Shown here: piece by piece, positions 46,977 through 54,205 of the stretch
Layout: each line of letters opens with the position of its first letter
Position numbering within the stretch: the stretch's first letter is position 1
DNA from: Aquificota bacterium
Lineage (GTDB): Bacteria > Aquificota > Aquificia > Aquificales > Hydrogenothermaceae
Length of the DNA stretch: 64,000 bases
Assembly: GCA_013153635.1 (NCBI GenBank)
Contig: JAADDZ010000015.1
Span: 84,151 to 148,150 of the forward strand
Reading direction: 5' to 3'
Made by a program: the position numbers and the translations under genes
Notes under the pieces: generated by a model
Seen by the model: only the letters and a program-made list of their open reading frames with translations
What the model was told of the DNA's origin: nothing
Database searches by the model: none

Positions 46977-48167
46977 TCACTTCGTAAATCTATCTATTAT
47001 CTTTGCCCCGATAAGGTCTCCCCATACATTTATAGATGTTCTAAGCATATCCAAGAATCTATCAACAGCCAAAATCACAGCAACCCCTTCCAAAGGAAGC
47101 CCAACAGCGGAAAGCACCAAAGTCATCGTCACCAAACCAGCGCTAGGAATACCAGCCGCCCCAACTGCCGCAAGCGTTGCAGTTAGAAAAATAATAATCT
47201 GCTCCCCTAAAGACAGCTCTATACCATACATATGAGCAATAAACATAGCCGCCACAGACTCATATAGAGCTGTTCCGTCCATATTTATAGTAGCTCCTAA
47301 AGGGAGAACAAAACCAGCAACCTTCTTTTTAATCTTCACCTTATCCTGTGCAACCTCCAGAGAAACAGGTAACGTTGCAGAACTAGAAGAGGTAGAAAAG
47401 GCAACCAATATAGCTTCCCGCACTTTTAAAAAGTACTTAAAAGGATTGACCTTTCCAAAAATAAAAGCTATTAATCCTAGATTAAAAACAGCATGAATTA
47501 ATAATCCGAAAACAACCACCACTACATAATGCCACAAAGAAAAAATAGTTCCTAACCCTCTATCCGCTATCACATAAGCCACAAGAGAAAAAACCCCTAT
47601 AGGAGTAAGGAGGATAATCCATCTAGCTATCCTAATTAACACATCATTAAAACCGTCCATAAATAAAACCAAAACTTCCTTTTTTCTTCTCTCTAGATAC
47701 AAGGTAGCAACAGCTAAAAGTATAGAAAAAATAATAATCTGAAGTACTTTCCCCTGTGCAAAACTCATAAAGATATTCTCTGGGATAAGACTCTCAAAAA
47801 AAGACCGCAAAGAAAACTCATGGCTCGTTACATTTTCCCCTAAACCACTCCTAGGAATTTCTCCCCCAAAACCTATAAGGTTAACAGTAATAATTCCAGT
47901 TAACACCGCCAAAGCAGTAGTAGAAAAATAATATACTATAGTCTTTATTCCCATGTCTTTTAGCTCATAGATAGAAGAAAGAGCAGAAATACTAACAAAT
48001 ACAGATACAAAAATAAGAGGAATAGCAACAGCCTTTAAAATATTCAAAAAAGCTTCCCCTAAAAACTTTATACCCAATGCTATTTCTGGGAAATAATAAC
48101 CAGTCAAAACCCCAAGAATGATACCTATAACAGTTAAGTTTTCTATAGAAATTAGCCTCTTCCACAT
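46977..48167 (-). CDS. Sodium:dicarboxylate (DAACS) symporter
   Basis: A 396-residue transporter of the GltP/DctA family with about eight membrane segments. The Ser-rich re-entrant loop (STSSSSATLPVSLE), the signature PLGATINMDGTALYESVAAMFIA and VDRFLDMLRTSINVWGDLIGA (the substrate Arg/Asp/Thr helix) are all visible. It imports glutamate, aspartate or C4-dicarboxylates with Na+ or H+. It is convergent with gspF (3-base gap). The cytosolic N-terminus is short, as in GltPh. Confidence 0.92.
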   Translation of the reverse strand: MWKRLISIENLTVIGIILGVLTGYYFPEIALGIKFLGEAFLNILKAVAIPLIFVSVFVSISALSSIYELKDMGIKTIVYYFSTTALAVLTGIITVNLIGFGGEIPRSGLGENVTSHEFSLRSFFESLIPENIFMSFAQGKVLQIIIFSILLAVATLYLERRKKEVLVLFMDGFNDVLIRIARWIILLTPIGVFSLVAYVIADRGLGTIFSLWHYVVVVVFGLLIHAVFNLGLIAFIFGKVNPFKYFLKVREAILVAFSTSSSSATLPVSLEVAQDKVKIKKKVAGFVLPLGATINMDGTALYESVAAMFIAHMYGIELSLGEQIIIFLTATLAAVGAAGIPSAGLVTMTLVLSAVGLPLEGVAVILAVDRFLDMLRTSINVWGDLIGAKIIDRFTK

Positions 48168-48254
48168 AATAAAAGGTTAACATTACCAAACAACAATCTT
48201 CAAATAAATCTTAAGTGATTAAAATATAAGAAAAATTTATCGATAAATATAATT

Positions 48255-48563
48255 ATGGATTTTTTAAACATCATTTTAAGTCATACGAAAATAAGGATTT
48301 TTATAAATGGAAAAGAGCTAAGAAATATACTCAAAACTGACCAAATACCAAATAACGCGTATGAGTATATACCTATCCTTTTGGATATTGGAGAAGAATA
48401 CAACCTAACTAGTAACATAAAAATTAAAACAGACATACAAAATCAAAAAATAATATGGAATATCAAAAACATATATAACTATGAACAGATAACATTTAAA
48501 TTTGACTTTTTACAATACAAAACCCAAATAGAAAAAATCAAAAATCTATACATACATACTTAA
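48255..48563 (+). CDS. Hypothetical protein, 102 aa
   Basis: Not recognised. It is a 102-residue AT-rich-coded protein, rich in Ile, Asn, Lys and Tyr, with alternating strand-like segments (IRIFINGKELRNIL, SNIKIKTDIQNQKIIWNIKNI, ITFKFDFLQYKTQI). There is no signal, membrane helix or cysteine. No clear Shine-Dalgarno precedes the ATG. A 14-bp palindrome (ATTTATCGATAAAT, 48235-48248) lies 6 bases ahead. It overlaps the convergent CTERM-type gene by 4 bases. Base composition favours a real but lineage-specific gene. Confidence 0.5.
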   Translation: MDFLNIILSHTKIRIFINGKELRNILKTDQIPNNAYEYIPILLDIGEEYNLTSNIKIKTDIQNQKIIWNIKNIYNYEQITFKFDFLQYKTQIEKIKNLYIHT

Positions 48564-49282
48564 ACAAGAACTCTTCTAAACATAATGAAGAATACTCCAA
48601 AAATCATAAAAATTCCCCAATTATTTCCAGCTGAAGAAAAACTACAACCTCCCTCTTCACCCTCTTTTACCATTGGGACTTTTTTTACCCCTACAATATT
48701 AAAAAATATCCTCAAATCAGCTTCACCTGCATCATAAGCCTTTATGACAATACCACAACCAGCTGTCGAGAATTCAGAAAGAGGTTTTCCAATACAATTT
48801 TCCTTCACTATCTCAAAACTATCTTTATCCTCTCCATCTATATCAAGCTCCGTTATAACCACAGGCTCTAAACCTTTATTAACTACAACTACAACAGCAC
48901 CAGTACTTCCAGAATTTATCCTTACACTTTGAGGATAAATCTTTATATCAGCTTGCCACCCTGTTATCTCTGGCATAAAAGGAAACCAACTATCACTCTC
49001 ATTCAACGTTTCCTCATCAATAATACCTGCATCTATCATATCCTTATACATGTTACCCCACGCTCTACCAGCTACTTGATGAAGCTCATCTTCATCTTCA
49101 AAACACTCATCAAACCTGCCTTCTATAGATTCACCAAAACAAAAATCAGGCATCTCTTCCAAAGGCTCATCTACTATCTCAAAAAAAGTATCTGAAGGAT
49201 TTTTTACAAAATCACTCACCCCAAAACCATAAGAGAACCCTACAAAAACAAAGAGCATAAAAAAGATTTTTGTAATCTTCAT
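48560..49282 (-). CDS. Exported protein with choice-of-anchor-D-like domain and CTERM-type C-terminal anchor
   Basis: A 240-residue protein with a signal peptide (KITKIFFMLFVFVGFSYGF). An acidic middle has paired cysteines (FCFGES, DECFEDED). A beta-sandwich (IKIYPQSVRINSGSTGAVVVVVNKG...ITELDIDGED..FEIV) resembles choice-of-anchor D/ASPM-SPD2-Hydin repeats. The C-terminus is GGCSFSSAGNN, a hydrophobic helix (WGIFMIFGVFFIMF) and RR, the tripartite layout of sorted CTERM tails (JDVT/GlyGly/MYXO types). Such proteins are processed and surface-anchored, often through type II secretion; gspCDEF lies 2 kb away. The exact CTERM family is not established. Confidence 0.75.
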   Translation of the reverse strand: MKITKIFFMLFVFVGFSYGFGVSDFVKNPSDTFFEIVDEPLEEMPDFCFGESIEGRFDECFEDEDELHQVAGRAWGNMYKDMIDAGIIDEETLNESDSWFPFMPEITGWQADIKIYPQSVRINSGSTGAVVVVVNKGLEPVVITELDIDGEDKDSFEIVKENCIGKPLSEFSTAGCGIVIKAYDAGEADLRIFFNIVGVKKVPMVKEGEEGGCSFSSAGNNWGIFMIFGVFFIMFRRVLV

Positions 49283-49446
49283 CTTTCTCCCTTTTATTTT
49301 CTAATATTTGAATATACTAATATAGTATTCCTTTTTATAAACATTTACAAATCTGATGATAAGCCTTATGACACCTATCATAGTGTTTATATTTCAATAC
49401 TCTATTATTAACTTAAATTTCTACAAACAAAAAATTGGAGGTATCT

Positions 49447-50526
49447 ATGGCACTACAAGGCGTAATAGACGCACTAAAAAAAACAACATTAGAAGAGATA
49501 GGAATCAATTTTTCCCTAGCAGACCTACTAAAAGATATAAAGATAGAAGGAGATAGCGTCCAGTTAGTCTTATTCTCCCCAAGTGAAAAATACCACCAGT
49601 TTCTAAAAGAAAAAGCAGAACAAACCCTAAAATCAATAGGAGCAAAAGAAATTAAAATACTCTTTACAGACCAACCTCCAGCACAAAGACAACAACCACC
49701 CCCTCCTCCACCACAACCAGAAAACCCATTTGAAAACAGAAAAAGAATCCCAAAAGTGAAAAAAGCTATAGCAGTATCTTCTGGAAAAGGAGGAGTAGGA
49801 AAATCTACAGTAGCGGTTAATATAGCATCAGCTCTAAAAAAGATGGGTTATAACGTAGGATATTTAGATGCAGACATGTACGGTCCATCTGGTCCAACAA
49901 TGCTAGGAGCAAAAGATAAACAGGTTATGGCAAAAAAAGTAGAAGGAAAAGAAGTATTAATAGCACCCCAAGCTCACGGAATAAAAGTTATGTCTATAGG
50001 ATTTCTACTTCCATCAGAAGACACACCTGTTATATGGAGAGGTCCTGTACTATTTAAAGCTCTCAATCAATTCCTTTTTGATGTAGATTGGGGCGACGAA
50101 GAACTAGATTTTCTAATTATAGACCTACCCCCGGGAACTGGAGATGTCCAAATAACATTAGGGCAGTTAACAGAACTCGATGGAGCAGTCATTGTAACTA
50201 CCCCCCAAGATGTAGCTCTAATAGATGTAAAAAAAGGAATCCAGATGTTCAATGAAATAATGATTCCTGTACTAGGAATAGTAGAAAACATGAGTTACTT
50301 TGTATGCCCAGACAACGGAAAAAAATATGAGATATTTGGAAAAAGTAAAACAGAAGAGATAGCAAAGAAATATAACACAGAACTGCTTGGGAAAATACCT
50401 ATCGAACCAAAAGTAGCTGAATTTTCCGACTTAGGTATTCCTATAGTCTTTGCAAAAGAAGACTCTCAATCAGCCCAAGCATTCATGGAAATAGCTAGAA
50501 ACATAATAAAAAAACTAAGCCAATAA
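49447..50526 (+). CDS. mrp: Mrp/ApbC-type Fe-S cluster carrier ATPase
   Basis: A 359-residue protein. An N-terminal DUF59/MIP18-like domain (residues 1-75) is joined by a Pro/Gln linker (residues 76-95, seven prolines in a row) to a P-loop ATPase with the deviant Walker A SSGKGGVGKST, a switch (YLDADMYGPSGP) and IIDLPPGTGDVQ. Mrp proteins hand Fe-S clusters to apo-targets. The usual CxxC near the C-terminus is reduced to a single Cys287 (YFVCPDNGKKY), which is the only Cys in the protein. I place the start at ATG 49447 behind GGAGGT; the TTG 12 bases earlier is part of that Shine-Dalgarno region. It begins the Fe-S/sulfur island. Confidence 0.92.
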   Translation: MALQGVIDALKKTTLEEIGINFSLADLLKDIKIEGDSVQLVLFSPSEKYHQFLKEKAEQTLKSIGAKEIKILFTDQPPAQRQQPPPPPPQPENPFENRKRIPKVKKAIAVSSGKGGVGKSTVAVNIASALKKMGYNVGYLDADMYGPSGPTMLGAKDKQVMAKKVEGKEVLIAPQAHGIKVMSIGFLLPSEDTPVIWRGPVLFKALNQFLFDVDWGDEELDFLIIDLPPGTGDVQITLGQLTELDGAVIVTTPQDVALIDVKKGIQMFNEIMIPVLGIVENMSYFVCPDNGKKYEIFGKSKTEEIAKKYNTELLGKIPIEPKVAEFSDLGIPIVFAKEDSQSAQAFMEIARNIIKKLSQ

Positions 50527-50542
50527 CAAGGAGGTATCAAAC

Positions 50543-51781
50543 ATGTTAGAAACAAGAGGCATTGTTTATGTAGACCATCTAGCAACTACCCCAGTTGCAG
50601 AAGAAGTAATCCAAGCCATGATGCCTTATTTTAGAGAAAAGTTTGGAAATCCTACATCTCTTCACGAACTTGGAGTAGAAGCTAAAAAAGCTATAAACAA
50701 AGCAAGAGAACAAGTCGCAGAACTTTTAAATATAGGCAGACCTGAAGACATCGTATATACATCAGGAGCAATAGAAGCTAACAACCTTGCGATAAAAGGA
50801 TATGCAAAAGCACCGGGAGTTTCAAGGAGAGGAAAACATATAGTAGTATCTTCCATTGAGCATCACTCTATACTCCACTCATGTAAAACTTTAGAAAAGG
50901 AAGGTTTCGAAGTAACATATGTAGAACCTGATGAATATGGTATCATACACCCAGAAAAACTTGCAGAAGCTATAAGACCAGATACTATACTAGTATCCGT
51001 AGGTTATGCCAATAGAGAGATAGGAACACTTCAAGACATTCCTGTTTTGGTAGCCGCCGCAAAAGAAAAAAATCCCCGTGTAGTCTTTCACTCGGACATA
51101 GCCGCCGCCGTTGGACATACACCAGTAGATGTAGAAGGGTGGGGACTAGATATGGCATCATTCACAGGACACTACTTTTATGCCCCAAAAGGCGTAGGAG
51201 GACTCTTTGTAAAAAAAGGAGTTAGACTCAAACCCCTTATCGAAGGAGGTATACAAGAAGGTGGAAGAAGAGCAGGCACAGAACCAGTCCCACTAATAGT
51301 AGGTATGGGAGCCGCCGCAGAACTTGCTCTTAAAGAGATGGACGATAGAGTAACAAGACTAAAACGACTAAGAGATAAACTCAAAAAAGGAATAGAAGAG
51401 AGAATACCTTACATAAAATTTACAGGACACCCAGAAAAAAGACTACCAAACCATCTATCTCTAATAGTGATGTACATCGAAGGAGAAGCGATGCTCTTAA
51501 TGTTAAATATCAAAAAAACATACACCGCATCAGGGTCAGCGTGCGTATCATATGCACTAAAACAATCACACGTCCTAGCGGCTATAGGAGTAGAAAAAGA
51601 GGCATCAAACGGTTCTATCGTTTTCTCCTTGGGAAGAGAAAACACAGAAGAAGATATAGACTACATTATCGAAGAATATCCAAAAGTAATTCAAAGATTA
51701 AGAGAAATATCTCCATTTGGTCCCGAGAACTGGGATAAATTTGCAAAGAAAGCAGACAAATTCAAAAATGTTCAAGGCTAA
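50543..51781 (+). CDS. IscS/NifS-like protein lacking the PLP-binding lysine
   Basis: A 412-residue class V aminotransferase-fold protein, plainly homologous to cysteine desulfurases along its whole length (ATTPVAEEV, SSIEHHSI, HSDIAAAVGHTPVDV, APKGVGGLFV, YTASGSACVSYALKQSHVL). The lysine that holds PLP in GHK(F/I)(H/Y)xPKG is Tyr211 here (GHYFYAPKG, codon TAC). Other PLP-pocket positions also differ: Gln after the Asp185 motif is Ala188, Thr in SGATE is Ile77, NNATTP is HLATTP, NNEIG is NREIG, and QERG is QEGG. Asp185, His107 and the mobile-loop Cys334 are retained. It should not form the normal aldimine. It is intact and well expressed by its Shine-Dalgarno (AAGGAGG), lying between mrp and iscU. 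Confidence 0.88.
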   Translation: MLETRGIVYVDHLATTPVAEEVIQAMMPYFREKFGNPTSLHELGVEAKKAINKAREQVAELLNIGRPEDIVYTSGAIEANNLAIKGYAKAPGVSRRGKHIVVSSIEHHSILHSCKTLEKEGFEVTYVEPDEYGIIHPEKLAEAIRPDTILVSVGYANREIGTLQDIPVLVAAAKEKNPRVVFHSDIAAAVGHTPVDVEGWGLDMASFTGHYFYAPKGVGGLFVKKGVRLKPLIEGGIQEGGRRAGTEPVPLIVGMGAAAELALKEMDDRVTRLKRLRDKLKKGIEERIPYIKFTGHPEKRLPNHLSLIVMYIEGEAMLLMLNIKKTYTASGSACVSYALKQSHVLAAIGVEKEASNGSIVFSLGRENTEEDIDYIIEEYPKVIQRLREISPFGPENWDKFAKKADKFKNVQG

Positions 51782-51797
51782 CTTATGACAAAACTCA

Positions 51798-51826
51798 TTG
51801 AGTATAAGCATTTAGCAAAATATATT
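51798..51826 (+). promoter_or_regulatory. Sigma-70-type promoter for iscU
   Basis: TTGAGT (51798-51803), a 17-base spacer and TATATT (51821-51826) lie 46 bases before the iscU ATG. The -35 overlaps a small inverted repeat (ACTCA-T-TGAGT, 51793-51803) that could be an operator. It would let iscU be expressed apart from mrp and the IscS-like gene. Confidence 0.55.
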
Positions 51827-51871
51827 AAATTATGAAGATTATAAAAATTAAACTCCATAGGAGGTATCAAA

Positions 51872-52333
51872 ATGTTTGAATATACAGAAAAAGTTATGGA
51901 TCATTTTATGAATCCAAGAAATTTAGGAGAGATTCCAAATCCTGATGGATACGGTCAATGTGGTAACCCGTCTTGTGGAGATGCTATGTTATTCACCATA
52001 AAAGTAGACAAAGAAAAAGATATTATTACCGACGTTAAATTCAAAACATTTGGTTGTGGCTCTGCAATCGCAGTATCATCTGTACTCACAGAAATGGTAA
52101 AAGGAAAACCTATAGATTACGCACTGAATCTAACCTACAAGGAAATCTTTGAAGAATTAGGAGGTTTGCCAGCTCAAAAGATACACTGTACAAACCTTGG
52201 CTTAGAAACATTACACGTAGCAATAAAAGACTATCTACTAAAACAAGGTAGAGTTGAAGAAGCCGCAAAAATACCAGATTGTATAGAAGAAGAACACGAA
52301 GAAGAAACCATTGACCTTGAACATATAGGATAA
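51872..52333 (+). CDS. iscU: Fe-S cluster scaffold IscU
   Basis: A 153-residue NifU-N/IscU scaffold. The three cluster cysteines are C35 (GNPSCGDAM), C62 (FGCGSAIA) and C106 (IHCTNLG), with the regulatory Asp37. An additional C30 (QCGNP) precedes the first, as I recall from the Aquifex protein. The usual HscA-binding LPPVK is replaced by GLPAQKI, and a long acidic tail (EEEHEEETIDLEHIG) closes the chain. It assembles [2Fe-2S]/[4Fe-4S] clusters. It is followed by a strong terminator. Confidence 0.95.
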   Translation: MFEYTEKVMDHFMNPRNLGEIPNPDGYGQCGNPSCGDAMLFTIKVDKEKDIITDVKFKTFGCGSAIAVSSVLTEMVKGKPIDYALNLTYKEIFEELGGLPAQKIHCTNLGLETLHVAIKDYLLKQGRVEEAAKIPDCIEEEHEEETIDLEHIG

Positions 52334-52368
52334 AAACCTATATTAAAACTTAAATAACCAAGAACCAA

Positions 52369-52395
52369 AGGGCTTTTATAAGCCCTCTTTTTTTT
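52369..52395 (+). terminator. Rho-independent terminator after iscU
   Basis: Perfect stem AGGGCTT (52369-52375) and AAGCCCT (52380-52386) with a TTAT loop, followed by C and eight Ts. It separates mrp/IscS-like/iscU from the PP-loop-tusA-nfu-aroE genes, although only 14 bases remain before the next ATG. Confidence 0.92.
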
Positions 52396-52409
52396 GTAAA
52401 TGAGGAAAA

Positions 52410-53453
52410 ATGGGAAAAAAGATAAAAGCAATAGCCTTATATTCAGGAGGACTTGATAGTACCTTAGCGATAAAACTGATTCAACAGCAAGGTATAGAAG
52501 TTCTTGCAGTTCACTTTTATACTGGCTTTTGTATCACAGAAACAAAAAGAAGAAGAGGAGAAAAAAAATCAGACGGTACCCATTATATCAACCCTGCACT
52601 AAAATATGCCGCAAAATACAAAATCCCAATAGAGATAGTAGATATTTCCTCTGACTATTTTCACATCATAACAAATCCCAAATATGGTTACGGAAAGAAC
52701 ATAAATCCATGTATAGACTGTAGAGCATTTATGTATAAAAAAGCAAAAGAAATAATGATAAAAACAAAGGCAGATTTTATCATTTCAGGAGAAGTACTAA
52801 ACCAAAGACCAATGAGCCAGCACCTAAAAGCTATGAAACTTATAGAAAAAGAAGCAGGCGTAGAAGGTTTAGTAGTAAAACCACTTTCAGCTAAACTCCT
52901 TCCACCTACTATACCAGAGATAAAAGGCTGGATAAACAGAGAAAAACTAGAAGGTATAAGCGGAAGAAGCAGAAAGAGACAACTAGAATTAGCAAAAACC
53001 CTAAATATAGATGAATTTGAACAACCAGCAGGAGGGTGCTGTTATCTTACAGATGAAAATTTTGCAAAAAAATATCAAGAAATAATATCAGTAGAAAACA
53101 CAATCAGCAGAGATGACCTATATCTACTTACAATAGGAAGACACTTTAGATTACCATCAGGAACAAAAGTTATAGTTACTAGAAACGAAGGAGAAGGTAA
53201 CTTTGTCAGAGGACTAAAAGACAGATATTGGTTCTTTGAACCAATAGGAAAAGGAGCAGTAGCCATCGCTAAAACGATAGACGCAAATCCCCCCTCAAAA
53301 GAAGACCTAAAACAGATAGCTAACCTAATCGCAAGATACAGTAAAACGGAGAATGGTAAAATAAATGTCAAATATCATAGTCCCCAAGGGGAAGAAAGTA
53401 TAATTTTAGGAGAGAAGCTAGAAGAAGCAACCTTGGAAAATTGGAGGATATAA
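52410..53453 (+). CDS. PP-loop ATPase, MnmA/ThiI-like sulfurtransferase
   Basis: A 347-residue N-type ATP pyrophosphatase. The PP-loop is SGGLDS (12-17). Two cysteine motifs, C101-x2-C104 (NPCIDCRAFMYKKA) and C210-C211 (PAGGCCYLTDENFAKK), are in positions used by tRNA-thiolating enzymes. It resembles proteins annotated as 'tRNA (5-methylaminomethyl-2-thiouridylate) methyltransferase', but it is not classic MnmA. A C-terminal RNA-binding-like domain (LPSGTKVIVTRNEGEGN) is present. The position directly before tusA suggests sulfur is received from TusA for tRNA thiolation. The RNA target is unknown. Confidence 0.82.
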   Translation: MGKKIKAIALYSGGLDSTLAIKLIQQQGIEVLAVHFYTGFCITETKRRRGEKKSDGTHYINPALKYAAKYKIPIEIVDISSDYFHIITNPKYGYGKNINPCIDCRAFMYKKAKEIMIKTKADFIISGEVLNQRPMSQHLKAMKLIEKEAGVEGLVVKPLSAKLLPPTIPEIKGWINREKLEGISGRSRKRQLELAKTLNIDEFEQPAGGCCYLTDENFAKKYQEIISVENTISRDDLYLLTIGRHFRLPSGTKVIVTRNEGEGNFVRGLKDRYWFFEPIGKGAVAIAKTIDANPPSKEDLKQIANLIARYSKTENGKINVKYHSPQGEESIILGEKLEEATLENWRI

Positions 53454-53454
53454 A

Positions 53455-53709
53455 ATGAGTGTAAACCTTGATGAAATTAAGCCAGATATAGTCCATGATG
53501 CTACTGGGACTTACTGTCCAGTACCTATCACAGAATTAGCAAAAATTATAAAAACCGCAAAAACAGGGCAGATTATAGAGCTTCTCGCTGACGACGAAGG
53601 AGCTATTCAAGATGTTCCTGCATGGTGCGAAGCAACTGGCAATGAATTTTTAGGATACAAAGAAGACGATGGAATACTAATATTTTATGTGAGGAAAACC
53701 CAAGAATGA
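53455..53709 (+). CDS. tusA: TusA-family sulfur carrier
   Basis: An 84-residue protein with the SirA/TusA hallmark YCPVPITELAK, where Cys21 of CPxP is the persulfide-bearing residue. GQIIELLADDEGAIQDVPAWCEATGNE matches the rest of the fold. A second Cys (about 58) is in a variable place. It relays sulfane sulfur between proteins. It starts 1 base after the PP-loop gene and overlaps the next gene by 4 bases (ATGA), so all are translated together. Confidence 0.94.
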   Translation: MSVNLDEIKPDIVHDATGTYCPVPITELAKIIKTAKTGQIIELLADDEGAIQDVPAWCEATGNEFLGYKEDDGILIFYVRKTQE

Positions 53710-53930
53710 AAATAACATTAGATACAAAAGTTTTTCATCTTTTAGAAGATTACCCGCAAACAGAACAGATTATAAAAAAATACTTTAATTACTTTTACAA
53801 AGAAAAACTTGAGAATATCGCCCTAAAAAGGTTAAGTATAAAAGGAGCTTTTTGCGTTCTTAACCTACCAGAAAAAGATAGAGAAATATTTTTAGATGAA
53901 ATAAATCAAGTAATAATCAAATCTAAATAG
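53706..53930 (+). CDS. DUF1858-like small protein
   Basis: A 74-residue all-helical protein with the pattern of the ScdA-N/DUF1858 family: TLDTKVFHLLEDYPQTEQIIKKYF, then ALKRLSIKGAFCVLNLPEKDREIFLDEIN. Members occur beside Fe-S, NO-stress and hybrid-cluster genes; their biochemical role is unclear to me. One cysteine (about 50). It overlaps tusA by 4 bases and precedes nfu by 12. Confidence 0.7.
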   Translation: MKITLDTKVFHLLEDYPQTEQIIKKYFNYFYKEKLENIALKRLSIKGAFCVLNLPEKDREIFLDEINQVIIKSK

Positions 53931-53942
53931 AGGTGTTTAGAT

Positions 53943-54200
53943 ATGATAAAAGAGATGAGTGAAAAAGAAAAGGAAGTAGAAAATGTTTTAGAAAAGATAA
54001 GACCTGCTCTAACAGCAGACGATGGAGATATAAAGCTTGTAAAAGTAGAAAACGACGTAGTATACCTAGAGCTGTTGGGAATGTGTATTCACTGTCCAGT
54101 TTCAGACATGACAATGAAAGACCTTATTATATATACAGTAAGAGAATCTCTTCCTTGGGTTAAAACTGTGATGATAGGACAAAACAAGTTCAGCCTTTAG
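53943..54200 (+). CDS. nfu: NifU C-terminal-domain (Nfu) Fe-S carrier
   Basis: An 85-residue stand-alone Nfu domain. KIRPALTADDGDIKLVKVEND leads to the cluster-binding CxxC in LLGMCIHCPVSDMTMK (common form GxCxGCPxSxxTL). A dimer bridged by a [4Fe-4S] cluster passes clusters to client proteins. Shine-Dalgarno GAGGTG. It belongs to the same transcript as tusA and is followed 5 bases later by aroE. Confidence 0.93.
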   Translation: MIKEMSEKEKEVENVLEKIRPALTADDGDIKLVKVENDVVYLELLGMCIHCPVSDMTMKDLIIYTVRESLPWVKTVMIGQNKFSL

Positions 54201-54205
54201 GTTTA

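Noticed and set aside
48235-48248. 14-bp palindrome ATTTATCGATAAAT before the 102-aa ORF
   Set aside because: Palindromes of this size are expected several times by chance in 64 kb of AT-rich DNA; noted only in the gene entry.
49283-49446. IscR-type operator upstream of mrp
   Set aside because: An imperfect dyad (ACACCTATCATAGTGT) exists, but it needs a bulge and does not match the known IscR consensus.
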